47,813 nt of DNA from JALHTV01 sp049510055 (lineage in GTDB: Bacteria; Planctomycetota; Phycisphaerae; SM23-33): NCBI GenBank assembly GCA_049510055.1, contig JBEKZI010000006.1, positions 1 to 47,813 on the forward strand, in the 5' to 3' direction. The translations under genes were made by a program, and so were the position numbers. Positions 40,449-47,813 of the stretch are shown in pieces; positions within the stretch are counted from its first letter, which is position 1; each line of letters begins with the position of its first letter. The notes below the pieces were generated by a model. The model ran no database searches, was not told where the DNA came from, and was given only the letters and a program-made list of their open reading frames with translations.

Positions 40449-42188
40449 CTAGCGCGTCGGCAGCAGATTTACGCAGGTCACTCTCAGGCCGGTGCTATCG
40501 CCTTGGGGAACTTTCAGCAGGCCCAGGGCGAGCTTGTGCGTCCCCGGCTGATCGATGCGAAGCTTGCCCAGCGTCGTCGCCGCTTCGGGGTGATAGCGTG
40601 TGGCCGCGTTTTGGACGGTCTTTTCATCCGCGAGGATGCCCTCCACCGTCGCACCGCCCAAGGTTACCTTGACGGCGTAGCCGGAGGGGAAATTCTTGTC
40701 CTTGGCACGGGCGACAACGACTTCCACGCGGAACAGGCCAGGCTCAAAAACCTTGAAGCTCCAGCTCAGCGAGTTTTTCGTGGAGACCCAATAGTCCGCC
40801 ACGCCGCCGCGGCTGATCGTGATCGGGGCCGCCGAGTCGGGGCAATGCACTTGGGCCAAATGCGTCTGGAGGCGGATGGCCCCGTCGCCCTGCTGGAGGG
40901 GCGCCGGGTCCGCGTCCGCCTTGCCGGCCAGCTCCAGCACCACCACGGAAATTTTCCTATCCGGCGGTCTGGACGGCAGCGCCAGCCTTAGCACGTGGCG
41001 GTCGAGCTTGCGGTCGTGAGTCTGGGTGATCGCGATTTTCTTCCGCCGCCCGGCTAGGAGATACGCCTGGTGGACCTTGTTCCGCAGACCGTGAAGGACG
41101 AACTGGCCTCCCGGCCAGCGGAAGAACATCAGGTACAGCGTGCGGCCCTTCTGCGTGATTCGGCCCCAGTCGTGAGTGTACGGGAACGGGCCGGCCGCCG
41201 TGCCGTGGATGGCCTGGCCGTTGACCTTCATCCAGCGGCCGACTTCCCGCAGCCGGGTGACGCTGGGGGCCGGAATCACGCCCTGAGCCGTGGGCCCGAC
41301 GTTCAGCAGGTAGTTCACACCCTTGCTGGCTAGGTCCGCCAGCAAGGTCAGCAGCGTGCCGGCGGATTTCCAATGGTGGTCCTGCCGCTTGAAGCCCCAG
41401 GTGTCGTTGATGGTCGCGGGCGTTTCCCAGTCGCCGGCGACGGGGCCGCGGGGAATCTGGTTGTCGCCCAGGCTGCCGTAGTCGCCCACGTCGTTGCCGA
41501 CGCGCCCACTGACTAGGCACCGCGGCTGGAGGCTGTGGACGAGCTGCTTGAGCTCCAGCGACTGCGCCGGCGTCATCTGGCCCGGCGTGTCGAACCAGAT
41601 CAGGCCGATGGGCCCGTATTGCGTCAGCAGTTCGCGGACCTGCGGGATGCACTTGTGACGGAAGTAGCGGTCGAAGTTTCGCTTGGTCGGATCGTAATCC
41701 GGCGCGTAGCTGCCGCCGTCGGGGTCGGCCCAGTCCTGGTATTGGCTGTAGTAGAAGCCCAGCTTCAGGCCCGCTTTTCGGCAGGCGCGGGCCAGTTCCT
41801 GCATCGGGTCGCGGCCAAAAGGCGTGGCGTCCATGACGTCGTAGGTGCTGCATGGCGAATCGTACATCGCAAAGCCGTCGTGATGCTTGGCCGTGATGAC
41901 CAGGTACTTCATGCCCGCCTGCTTGGCCAGGCTGGCCCAGGCGTCGGCGTCGAACCGGACGGGATTGAACTGCCTGGCGAGCCGGGCGTACTCGGCCAGG
42001 GGGATCTTGGCGTGGTGCATGATCCATTCCCCCAGGCGCGGGATGGGTTGGCCCTTCCAATAACCGGCCGCGACGGCGTAAATCCCCCAATGAATGAACA
42101 TGCCGAACCGCGCCTCCCGCCACCACGCGAGAGGATCGGTCTTGCGGTTACTCGCTTTGCCGATTTTCTTTTTCTTTCGATTCGCCAC
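40449..42188 (-). CDS. Alpha-L-fucosidase, GH29, with C-terminal sugar-binding-like domain
   Basis: A 579-residue GH29. Family landmarks: WWREARFGMFIHWGIYAVAA, YLVITAKHHDGFAMYDS, GFYYSQYQDWADPD and the nucleophile Asp in IGLIWFDTPGQMTPAQ near residue 199. GVNYLLNVGPTAQGVIP is typical. The catalytic part ends near 330; a beta-domain follows and then a jelly-roll-like C-terminus (YWVSTKNSLSWSFKVFEPGL). The N-terminus is Lys-rich with no signal peptide, so the enzyme seems cytosolic, unlike many secreted relatives. No neighbouring sugar transporter is present. Confidence 0.93.
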   Translation of the reverse strand: MANRKKKKIGKASNRKTDPLAWWREARFGMFIHWGIYAVAAGYWKGQPIPRLGEWIMHHAKIPLAEYARLARQFNPVRFDADAWASLAKQAGMKYLVITAKHHDGFAMYDSPCSTYDVMDATPFGRDPMQELARACRKAGLKLGFYYSQYQDWADPDGGSYAPDYDPTKRNFDRYFRHKCIPQVRELLTQYGPIGLIWFDTPGQMTPAQSLELKQLVHSLQPRCLVSGRVGNDVGDYGSLGDNQIPRGPVAGDWETPATINDTWGFKRQDHHWKSAGTLLTLLADLASKGVNYLLNVGPTAQGVIPAPSVTRLREVGRWMKVNGQAIHGTAAGPFPYTHDWGRITQKGRTLYLMFFRWPGGQFVLHGLRNKVHQAYLLAGRRKKIAITQTHDRKLDRHVLRLALPSRPPDRKISVVVLELAGKADADPAPLQQGDGAIRLQTHLAQVHCPDSAAPITISRGGVADYWVSTKNSLSWSFKVFEPGLFRVEVVVARAKDKNFPSGYAVKVTLGGATVEGILADEKTVQNAATRYHPEAATTLGKLRIDQPGTHKLALGLLKVPQGDSTGLRVTCVNLLPTR

Positions 42189-42268
42189 GGATGTCTGCCT
42201 ACCTCAGGCCCGCCTGCGGCCGGGACGGGAATTCCTTATGATGCCAGCGGCCGCCTCGCCCCGCAAGG

Positions 42269-42315
42269 CCTTCGACTTCGCTCAGGCCGCTGGTCTTCGA
42301 TAGAGCTCAGGCCGC
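42269..42315. repeat. Interspersed short repeat upstream of cysS
   Basis: Two units of the form CTTCGAC-CGCTCAGGCCGC and TCTTCGAT-AGCTCAGGCCGCC in tandem. The same family as the repeat in the YfhO-like gene (35964-36002), but decayed. It lies in the 5' leader of cysS. Confidence 0.55.
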
Positions 42316-42373
42316 CGGAATGTCCCCCGACCGCTTAACTGTCACGGTAATTGTCGTTAGTATGTGGGGCGAC

Positions 42374-43942
42374 ATGCTTCGGCTCTACAACACGATGACG
42401 CGGAGCGTCGATGAGTTCCGGCCCATTCAGGACCGCAAGGTCGGCCTCTACACCTGCGGGCCGACGGTCTACAACTACGCCCACATCGGCAACCTGCGGA
42501 CGTACGTCTTCGAGGACATCCTCAAGCGGACGCTGAAGGTCTGCGGCTACGACGTCAGGCACGTGATGAACATCACCGACGTCGGCCACCTGACCAGTGA
42601 CGCCGACACCGGCGACGACAAGATGGAGGCCGGCGCCACCCGCGAAGGTAAAAGCGCCTTGGATATCGCCAAACTCTACGAAGACGCGTTCAAGGAGGAT
42701 CTGAAGCAGTTGAACATCATCCCCCCCGATGTCTGGTGCAAGGCCACCGAGAACATCCCCGAGCAGATCGAGCTGGTCCGCACGCTGGAGCTCAAGGGCT
42801 ACACCTACGTCATCGAGGGCGACGGCGTGTACTTCGATACCTCCAGGCTGCCGGATTACGGCAAGCTGGTTCGTCTGGACGTCGAGGGTCTGCGGGCCGG
42901 GGCGCGCGTGGAGATGGTCGCTGGCAAGAAGAACCCCACCGACTTTGCCCTCTGGAAGTTCTCGCCGAAGGATATCGGCAAAAAGCGCCAGATGGAGTGG
43001 GACAGTCCTTGGGGCGTGGGTTTCCCCGGCTGGCACCTTGAGTGCTCCGTGATGGCCGTCAAATATTTGGGCGAGCGGCTGGACATCCACTGTGGCGGCG
43101 TGGACCACCAAGCCGTCCACCACACCAACGAGATCGCCCAGACCGAGGCCGCCTACGGCCATCCGTGGGTGAACTGGTGGATGCACGGGGAGTGGCTGGT
43201 GCTGCCCAAGGAAGGCGGCGAGGCGGCCAAGATGTCCAAGAGCGCAGGCGAATTCCTGACGCTGGATTTCCTCACCCAGAAAGGCTACGACCCGCTGGCC
43301 TTCCGATACTTCTGCCTCAACGCCCACTACCGCCAGCAAGTGACCTTCACCTGGGAAGCCCTGGACGCAGCCCAAAATGCTTTCTCTCGCTTAAAGGTCC
43401 GCACAGTAGATCTGCGGGATGAAAAAACTAAGAGCAAAGGCAAGATCCTTGAGGATTACTATCGTCCATTCGTTGCTGCCGTAGAGGACGACCTGAACAT
43501 GCCTCAGGCCCTTGCAGCAATGTGGAAGTTCTTGGATGCCCGTAGCGTTAAAAAAGAGGATGTCTACGCCACTTTAAAGGCAATGGACCAAGTGCTCGGC
43601 TTCGAGGTAGACAGTTTGCAAGTTAACAAAAGGGACTACAGTTGTGCTCGGCTCGCCGAACCCGCAGTAAGTCAGACTGTAAAGTATGTTGACCAGTGTG
43701 CTGCCAATCTCGCAGTCCTCCAGCATCAAGCTCGTTCTGCGATAGAGGATGACCAGCGATATAACGAACTCGAAGCAAAGATTGATGAGCAAGTCTTAGA
43801 ACTACTCAAGATTCGCTACGGTGCGCGTCAGAAAAAAGAGTTTGAATTGGCGGATTACGTCCGGGGAAAGCTTGCTAGTTTGGGATACGAGATCAGGGAC
43901 AATCCTGATGGTGGCGTGACGTTCTTCTCCGCAGGCGTTTGA
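42374..43942 (+). CDS. cysS: Cysteinyl-tRNA synthetase
   Basis: A 522-residue class I synthetase that charges tRNA-Cys. The first zinc cysteine is in LYTCGPTVYNYAHIGN (Cys28, HIGH-like HIGN), WHLECS and HCGGVDHQAVHHTNE give the other zinc ligands, and the KMSKS loop is in AAKMSKSAGEFLTL near residue 286. The anticodon-binding part is the C-terminal third. ATG 42374 fits the family start and has GTGGGGC before it; an ATG at 42362 is another option. From about 43380 the base composition falls to roughly 45-50% GC while the first part is above 60%; see findings. Confidence 0.95.
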   Translation: MLRLYNTMTRSVDEFRPIQDRKVGLYTCGPTVYNYAHIGNLRTYVFEDILKRTLKVCGYDVRHVMNITDVGHLTSDADTGDDKMEAGATREGKSALDIAKLYEDAFKEDLKQLNIIPPDVWCKATENIPEQIELVRTLELKGYTYVIEGDGVYFDTSRLPDYGKLVRLDVEGLRAGARVEMVAGKKNPTDFALWKFSPKDIGKKRQMEWDSPWGVGFPGWHLECSVMAVKYLGERLDIHCGGVDHQAVHHTNEIAQTEAAYGHPWVNWWMHGEWLVLPKEGGEAAKMSKSAGEFLTLDFLTQKGYDPLAFRYFCLNAHYRQQVTFTWEALDAAQNAFSRLKVRTVDLRDEKTKSKGKILEDYYRPFVAAVEDDLNMPQALAAMWKFLDARSVKKEDVYATLKAMDQVLGFEVDSLQVNKRDYSCARLAEPAVSQTVKYVDQCAANLAVLQHQARSAIEDDQRYNELEAKIDEQVLELLKIRYGARQKKEFELADYVRGKLASLGYEIRDNPDGGVTFFSAGV

Positions 43943-43989
43943 CATTTACAGCTCCTATTAGTGATGTTCATTGCTGGTTTCTTGAAACG

Positions 43990-44490
43990 ATGACCAAGGC
44001 TAAAGGCTCAACCTTTCGCGTGCTGGGCATCGATCCGGGGCTGCACGTCACCGGCTACGCGGTGGTGGACTTTTCCCGCGGCCGGCATTCCATCGTGGAG
44101 GCCGGGGCGCTGCGGACTGCCGCCCGGGCCGACCTGGCGGAAAGAATTCGCCAACTCTACGAGGACCTCCAAGCCGTCTTAGCCGAGACCACCCCCGACC
44201 TGGTCGCCATCGAGCAACTCTACGCCCACTACGCCCACCCCCGCACAGCTATCCTGATGGCCCATGCCCGCGGGGCGATAATGCTGGCCTGCTGCCAGGC
44301 CTCGGTGAAGATGCAACATCTTGCCGCCACGCATGTTAAGAAAAGCCTGACCGGCAACGGCCACGCCTCCAAGCTCCAGGTCCAGCGGGCCATCCAAGGC
44401 CTCTGCAAGCTCCCCCGCCTTCCCCAACCGCCCGACGTGGCCGATGCCCTGGCCATCGCGTTGTGCGCGGGCGAGGCGCGGGACAAATAA
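43990..44490 (+). CDS. ruvC: Holliday junction endonuclease RuvC
   Basis: A 166-residue resolvase subunit that acts with RuvAB. Catalytic acids: Asp in RVLGIDPGLHVTGYAV (residue 15), Glu in VAIEQLYAHYAHPRTAI (near 73), and Asp-x-x-Asp in PPDVADALAIALC (near 150). HVKKSLTGNGHASKLQVQRA matches the family loop. I place the start at ATG 43990; a TTG 17 codons upstream overlapping cysS would also be in frame, but the extra segment is not like RuvC. It follows cysS by 47 bases. Confidence 0.93.
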   Translation: MTKAKGSTFRVLGIDPGLHVTGYAVVDFSRGRHSIVEAGALRTAARADLAERIRQLYEDLQAVLAETTPDLVAIEQLYAHYAHPRTAILMAHARGAIMLACCQASVKMQHLAATHVKKSLTGNGHASKLQVQRAIQGLCKLPRLPQPPDVADALAIALCAGEARDK

Positions 44491-44527
44491 TAGCCAAGTC
44501 CATAAACTTTTTGGGTTTCGCTATGGC

Positions 44528-44547
44528 GGTGACACACTGTTGTCACC
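44528..44547. promoter_or_regulatory. Inverted repeat upstream of the WYL regulator, operator candidate
   Basis: GGTGACA-CACTGT-TGTCACC, a perfect 7-bp inverted repeat centred about 42 bases upstream of the regulator start. Position and symmetry fit autoregulation. No footprint or second copy is seen in the window. Confidence 0.4.
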
Positions 44548-44579
44548 CCCTCTCTCTATAAGAAAGGCGACAAATCCAA

Positions 44580-45560
44580 ATGTCGGGTGTCAGCAGAGTC
44601 TACAGGTTGCTGCGGCTGATCACGTTGCTCCAAGGCGGACGAAGTTACACCGTCGCCGAACTGGCCGGTGAACTTGAGGTAAGCCGGCGGACCATCTTTC
44701 GGGACCTGAACATGCTGGAGATGGCGCACATCCCCTACTACTTCGACGCCGAGCACCGGCGGTACAAGATCGGCCAGCATTTCTTCCTGCCGCCGATCCA
44801 CCTGACGCTCACCGAGGCCCTGGCCTTGCTGACGCTGACCGGCAAGCTCCGCTGCTCCTCGGCGGTGCCGCTGCTTTCCCAGAGCGCTCGGGCGGCCATG
44901 AAGCTGGAGGGTTCGCTGCCCCCGGCCATGCGGCAGGAGGTCGGCGACATGATCGATCATCTCAGCATGCAGCTGCCCCCCACGGCCAGCCATCATGGGC
45001 TGGACGCGATGTTCGACGAACTGGCCGGGGCCATCGCCGCGCGGCGGGTGTGCCGGATGGCGTACATCAGCTTCTACGAGCGCAAGCAACTGCACCTGAC
45101 GGTGCATCCGCTGCGGTTGGCGTTCGTGCATCGGGCGTGGTACCTGATCGCCCACTCGGTCGACCATCGGGAGATCCGCACCTTCAAGCTGGGCCGCATC
45201 CGCAAGCTGACGGTCACGGCGGCGACCTTCCACTCGCCCGCCGACGCGGACGTCCTGGAAAAACACTTCGGCCAGGCCTGGTGCATGATCCCCGAGGGCA
45301 AGCTCTACGACGTGCACTTGCACTTTGAGCCCCTGGTGGCCGGCAACGTGTCGGAAGTCCGCTGGCATCCCAGCCAGCGCGTCCAATGGAACGACGACGG
45401 CTCGCTGGAATTCCACGTTCGCGTGGACGGCCTGGGTGAGATCACCTGGTGGGTGCTGGGCTACGGCGACCAGGTGGAGGTCATCGCGCCGACGGCCCTG
45501 CGGCGGAAAGTAGCCGCCGTCGCGACGGCCATGGCCGAGCGGCACCGGAAGGAGCGATAA
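44580..45560 (+). CDS. WYL-domain transcriptional regulator (HTH type)
   Basis: A 326-residue regulator. The N-terminal winged helix has SRVYRLLRLITLLQGGRSYT and ELAGELEVSRRTIFRDLNML (about residues 22-44); the WYL domain is at about 130-225 with AYISFYERKQLHLTVHPLRL and HRAWYLIAHSVDHREIRTFK, the W-Y-L signature; the C-terminal WCX part begins near 240. WYL proteins sense ligands such as nucleotides in several systems and control DNA repair or defence genes. It lies after cysS-ruvC and 2 bases before dtd. Confidence 0.9.
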   Translation: MSGVSRVYRLLRLITLLQGGRSYTVAELAGELEVSRRTIFRDLNMLEMAHIPYYFDAEHRRYKIGQHFFLPPIHLTLTEALALLTLTGKLRCSSAVPLLSQSARAAMKLEGSLPPAMRQEVGDMIDHLSMQLPPTASHHGLDAMFDELAGAIAARRVCRMAYISFYERKQLHLTVHPLRLAFVHRAWYLIAHSVDHREIRTFKLGRIRKLTVTAATFHSPADADVLEKHFGQAWCMIPEGKLYDVHLHFEPLVAGNVSEVRWHPSQRVQWNDDGSLEFHVRVDGLGEITWWVLGYGDQVEVIAPTALRRKVAAVATAMAERHRKER

Positions 45561-45562
45561 CC

Positions 45563-46003
45563 ATGCGCGTGCTGGTTCAGCGTGTGAAATCCGCCGAGGT
45601 GCAGGCCCACAGCCAGCGGGTTGGGCAGATCGAGCAGGGCCTGCTGGTGTACCTGGGCGTGGGCGAGGGCGACGGCCCCAAGCAGGCGCAGTGGCTGGCG
45701 GAGAAGGTCAGCCAGATGCGAATCTTCGAGGACGAATCGGGCAAGATGAATCGATCGGTCCAGGACGTCCGGGGGGGCGTCCTGGTCGTGCCGAGTTTTA
45801 CCCTTCTGGCCGATGCCCGACAGGGCAGGCGGCCGGATTTCACAGCCGCAGCCAAGCCGGAAGCGGCCGAGGAGCTGTTCGAGCAGTTTCTGGCGTCGCT
45901 GAAGGCCACGGGCACGCCCGTGGCGGCGGGCGTCTTCGGGGCGGAGATGACCGTCCGCAGCGACGCCGACGGCCCGGTGAACATCATCCTGGACGCACCC
46001 TGA
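45563..46003 (+). CDS. dtd: D-aminoacyl-tRNA deacylase
   Basis: A 146-residue dimeric hydrolase that removes D-amino acids (and Gly from tRNA-Ala) from tRNA. MRVLVQRVKSAEV opens the family, then GLLVYLGVGEGD and SQMRIFEDESGKMNRSVQDV, and the catalytic loop VVPSFTLLADARQGRRPDFT (the SQxTL-type motif here reads PSFTL). The end has GAEMTVRSDADGPVNIILDA, an altered NGPVT motif. GGAAGGAG precedes the ATG at a good distance. The stop of the WYL gene is 2 bases upstream, so they are coupled. The dtd start is firm. Confidence 0.92.
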   Translation: MRVLVQRVKSAEVQAHSQRVGQIEQGLLVYLGVGEGDGPKQAQWLAEKVSQMRIFEDESGKMNRSVQDVRGGVLVVPSFTLLADARQGRRPDFTAAAKPEAAEELFEQFLASLKATGTPVAAGVFGAEMTVRSDADGPVNIILDAP

Positions 46004-46020
46004 GGAAAATCTGGCAGTAC

Positions 46021-46045
46021 CCCGGCCCGGCGAACGCTGGCCGGG
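46021..46045 (+). terminator. Hairpin after dtd
   Basis: CCCGGCC pairs with GGCCGGG around 11 bases; followed by AAAAA. Lies 17 bases after the stop codon. It may be part of a double terminator with 46053-46134. Confidence 0.45.
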
Positions 46046-46052
46046 AAAAACA

Positions 46053-46134
46053 TGGCCCATCCACGAGTCGTTCAAGTTTACCGGATAACACCGGCCCCCC
46101 GACGCGACCGACCCTGTGGATGGGCCACCTTTTT
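46053..46134 (+). terminator. Long-loop terminator after dtd
   Basis: A 12-bp stem TGGCCCATCCAC/GTGGATGGGCCA enclosing 51 bases, followed by CCTTTTT. Within the loop CCGG repeats can pair. Ends the cysS-ruvC-WYL-dtd transcript before the convergent gene. Confidence 0.6.
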
Positions 46135-46157
46135 GCGACGTCTCCTACCAGGCGAAG

Positions 46158-46709
46158 TTAGCGATCCTTTTTAAGCTCAAAAATTGACTGCGTGCGGACC
46201 ATCGTCAGGTCCTGTGGAAACGCGTGAAACGCAAACACGTGAAGCTGGTCCGGCTTGACCTCGTAATCGATGAACGAAAACGGCGTCAGCGACCGCGCCC
46301 GCCAGGTGGGGAACGGCACGAACAGGCCGCGGCGAGCGCCCTGGCGGGCCAGCTCGTGATGCGTCCGCGAGTAGGCCATCGGGCTCATCGACTCCACCTG
46401 AAAGTTCATCATGTAATGAATGGGCCACTGCTGCACCGTCTCGTGGGTCTTCTCGCCGCGGAAGGGAAGCTCCAACTGGATACCGTGGCGGGGCAGCTCG
46501 CACTCCGTGTCGGCCACCGCTTCCACCAGCCAGCGGCCGTCGCTGTAGAAGGCGATCACGTGCGTGCAGCCGGTGACCCAGATCTGTGCGTCGTAGCGGT
46601 CCGTGACCACGTGGTGATCGTGGTAGATGTCGAACAACTCCGGGTGCAGAGGGCGGTCGTACAGATAAAACCGCAGGGAGGACACTTGCTGTTTCTGGCC
46701 GGTACTCAT
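46158..46709 (-). CDS. DUF2617-like protein
   Basis: A 183-residue protein seen mostly in planctomycetes and some actinobacteria. SLRFYLYDRPLHPELFDIYH, HHVVTDRYDAQIWVTGCTHV and AYSRTHHELARQGARRGLFV are its typical parts. No catalytic motif is known. The ATG at 46709 (MSTGQK) has GGAG at about -12. It neighbours rsmA on the same strand, 100 bases apart. A role is not known; the histidine-rich HDHH pattern could bind a metal, which is only inference. Confidence 0.7.
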   Translation of the reverse strand: MSTGQKQQVSSLRFYLYDRPLHPELFDIYHDHHVVTDRYDAQIWVTGCTHVIAFYSDGRWLVEAVADTECELPRHGIQLELPFRGEKTHETVQQWPIHYMMNFQVESMSPMAYSRTHHELARQGARRGLFVPFPTWRARSLTPFSFIDYEVKPDQLHVFAFHAFPQDLTMVRTQSIFELKKDR

Positions 46710-46809
46710 GGCGCGTCGCACTCCAACGTTATTATACCACATCTCTATTTCCTGCCATCTAGGGAAGGAAACTGGAGGGTCAAAATGCACCAGCCGCCCC
46801 GCTTTGCCT

Positions 46810-47697
46810 CTAGGCCAGGGCGTTGGCGGCGGCCAGGTACTGCGGCGGCGTGACGTTCTGCGGCCGCAAGGTGGGGGTAATCTTCGCCGCGGCGATGGCG
46901 GAGGCCAGGGCTTGAGCCTCAAAGACGGCCGGCTTGCGACGAACGATCGAACCAATCTGTTTGCGGCGCTGGCCGAAGGCCAGGGCCAGCAGCGCCCGCA
47001 GCGTTTCCACATTTTTCAGCGCCGCGGCCGCCTGGAGGTCCAAGTCGATGCGGACCATCCGGCTGGCCACCTTCGGTGCCGGCCAAAAGGCCAAGGCCGG
47101 CAGGGCGTTGCCAAGTCTCAACCGGCCCAGCAGGGCCACCAGCACGCTGACGGGGCCGTAATCTCCGCCGCCGGGAGGGGCGGCTAGGCGGTCGGCCACC
47201 TCGCGCTGCACGGTGAACGTCAGGCGGTCGAAGCGGCAACTTTTTTTGTCACGGCCCTGCCCCGCCTGAACCCGCCAGGAATGCAGCAGGCACTCCGCCA
47301 CCAGCGGCGTGGCGATGCTGTACGGCAAGTTGGCCACGAGGTGCACCGTCGGCGGTAAGGCCAAAAGCATCGCCTCCGACAACTGCCCTTTGCCGGACAG
47401 GGCGTCGCCCTGGATGAGCGTCAAATCACCGCGGTCCCCCAGCCGCTGCCGCAGCAGACGGCACAACCCCTTGTCGATCTCCACGGCGACCACTTTGGCG
47501 CCGCGAGTCAAAAGTTCTTCGGTCAGCGAGCCGGTGCCGGGCCCGATCTCCAGCACCGTCTGCCCGGCCGGCACCTCGGCCAACTCCAGCAGCTTGGCCA
47601 TGAGGTTGCCGTCGATCAGGAAAATCTGGCCGAAGCGCCGCCGCGGCGTCAGGCCGGCGTCGGCGAGCATTCGGCGAATTTCGGTAAGCGTCTGCAT
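46810..47697 (-). CDS. rsmA: 16S rRNA dimethyladenosine transferase
   Basis: A 295-residue KsgA/RsmA that makes m6,2A at the two adenines of the 16S 3' hairpin. Motif I is TVLEIGPGTGSLTEELLTRG (near 45), motif II VVAVEIDKGLCRLL, the catalytic motif NLPYSIATPLVAECL (NLPY, near 118). TFTVQREVADRLAAPPGG and VRIDLDLQAAAALKNVETLR belong to the C-terminal part. Ends with a few extra residues. The upstream gene on this strand, a sugar kinase, stops 21 bases before it. Confidence 0.95.
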   Translation of the reverse strand: MQTLTEIRRMLADAGLTPRRRFGQIFLIDGNLMAKLLELAEVPAGQTVLEIGPGTGSLTEELLTRGAKVVAVEIDKGLCRLLRQRLGDRGDLTLIQGDALSGKGQLSEAMLLALPPTVHLVANLPYSIATPLVAECLLHSWRVQAGQGRDKKSCRFDRLTFTVQREVADRLAAPPGGGDYGPVSVLVALLGRLRLGNALPALAFWPAPKVASRMVRIDLDLQAAAALKNVETLRALLALAFGQRRKQIGSIVRRKPAVFEAQALASAIAAAKITPTLRPQNVTPPQYLAAANALA

Positions 47698-47718
47698 GGG
47701 TGGCGGTGAGGCGTTGCT

Positions 47719-47813
47719 TCAAACTCCCCCGGCGATGCGGCGGAATTCATCCTTCAAGGCCGGGTAGAGCCTGCGATATTGCGCGTACAGTTCGGCGTAC
47801 CGCTTGGCGGCTT
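47719..47813 (-). CDS. FGGY sugar kinase, C-terminal end, cut by window edge
   Basis: Thirty-one codons on the minus strand read AAKRYAELYAQYRRLYPALK then DEFRRIAGGV and stop. Xylulokinases and related FGGY carbohydrate kinases end with this Y..YxxLYPALK..F pattern. The catalytic domains lie beyond the window. It is 21 bases before rsmA, so the two probably share a transcript. Confidence 0.55.
   Translation of the reverse strand, partial: AAKRYAELYAQYRRLYPALKDEFRRIAGGV

Overview
The window comes from a GC-rich chromosome, most likely a planctomycete of the Phycisphaerae type or a close relative. The evidence is a PEP-CTERM surface protein beginning with the planctomycete-style autotransporter-repeat pattern, a DUF2617-like protein, GH42 and GH29 glycosidases, a planctomycete-style integrase N-terminus, an RNA polymerase ECF sigma module and many short GC-rich genes. 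Assignment rests on pattern recognition only.

Layout. 1-3.9 kb: the N-terminal part of an alanine/serine-glyoxylate aminotransferase, a STAS protein, a VOC protein, an ECF sigma / anti-sigma / Spy-like sensor trio that resembles CnrH-CnrY-CnrX, and an Arg/Asp-rich secreted protein. 4.3-6.0 kb: a PEP-CTERM protein. 6.1-22.8 kb: an accessory zone tied to an initiator tRNA gene. It holds a PP-loop protein, a GT4 glycosyltransferase, a small channel-like membrane protein, an SUMF1-fold protein, a KaiC fragment, an AT-rich methyltransferase, a GT39-type membrane glycosyltransferase, and a nucleotide-sugar cassette (Gfo/Idh dehydrogenase, hexapeptide acetyltransferase, DegT aminotransferase, GT2, two SDR epimerases). 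It ends with a truncated tyrosine integrase beside tRNA-fMet. A 44-bp perfect direct repeat of the 3' half of that tRNA lies at 11703-11746 and 22772-22815, which is the signature of an 11-kb island. Two more decayed tRNA 3' ends at 6.1 and 8.75 kb suggest serial insertion at the same site. Both carry the same 29-nt insertion in the T-loop.

22.9-28.1 kb: ffh, a TMTC-like GT-C/TPR membrane protein and a GH42 beta-galactosidase form one minus-strand operon. 28.2-33.6 kb: a zinc-ribbon membrane protein, then a protein quality-control block (htrA, hsp20, lon). 33.7-40.0 kb: a giant YfhO-like membrane protein, a helix-turn-helix/PTS-EIIA fusion, a TPR lipoprotein, and a translationally coupled methyltransferase / LPS-kinase-like pair. 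40.2-47.8 kb: a tiny basic protein, a GH29 alpha-L-fucosidase, cysS-ruvC-WYL regulator-dtd, a DUF2617-like gene, rsmA and the C-terminus of an FGGY sugar kinase.

How the genes fit together. The accessory zone looks like a cell-surface or extracellular glycan module (sugar nucleotide synthesis, transfer, modification) delivered next to the initiator tRNA gene. The flanks are housekeeping functions: translation, protein targeting, DNA repair and proteolysis. Short interspersed repeats have entered at least one coding region and one 5' leader, and cysS shows a sharp change of base composition inside the gene.
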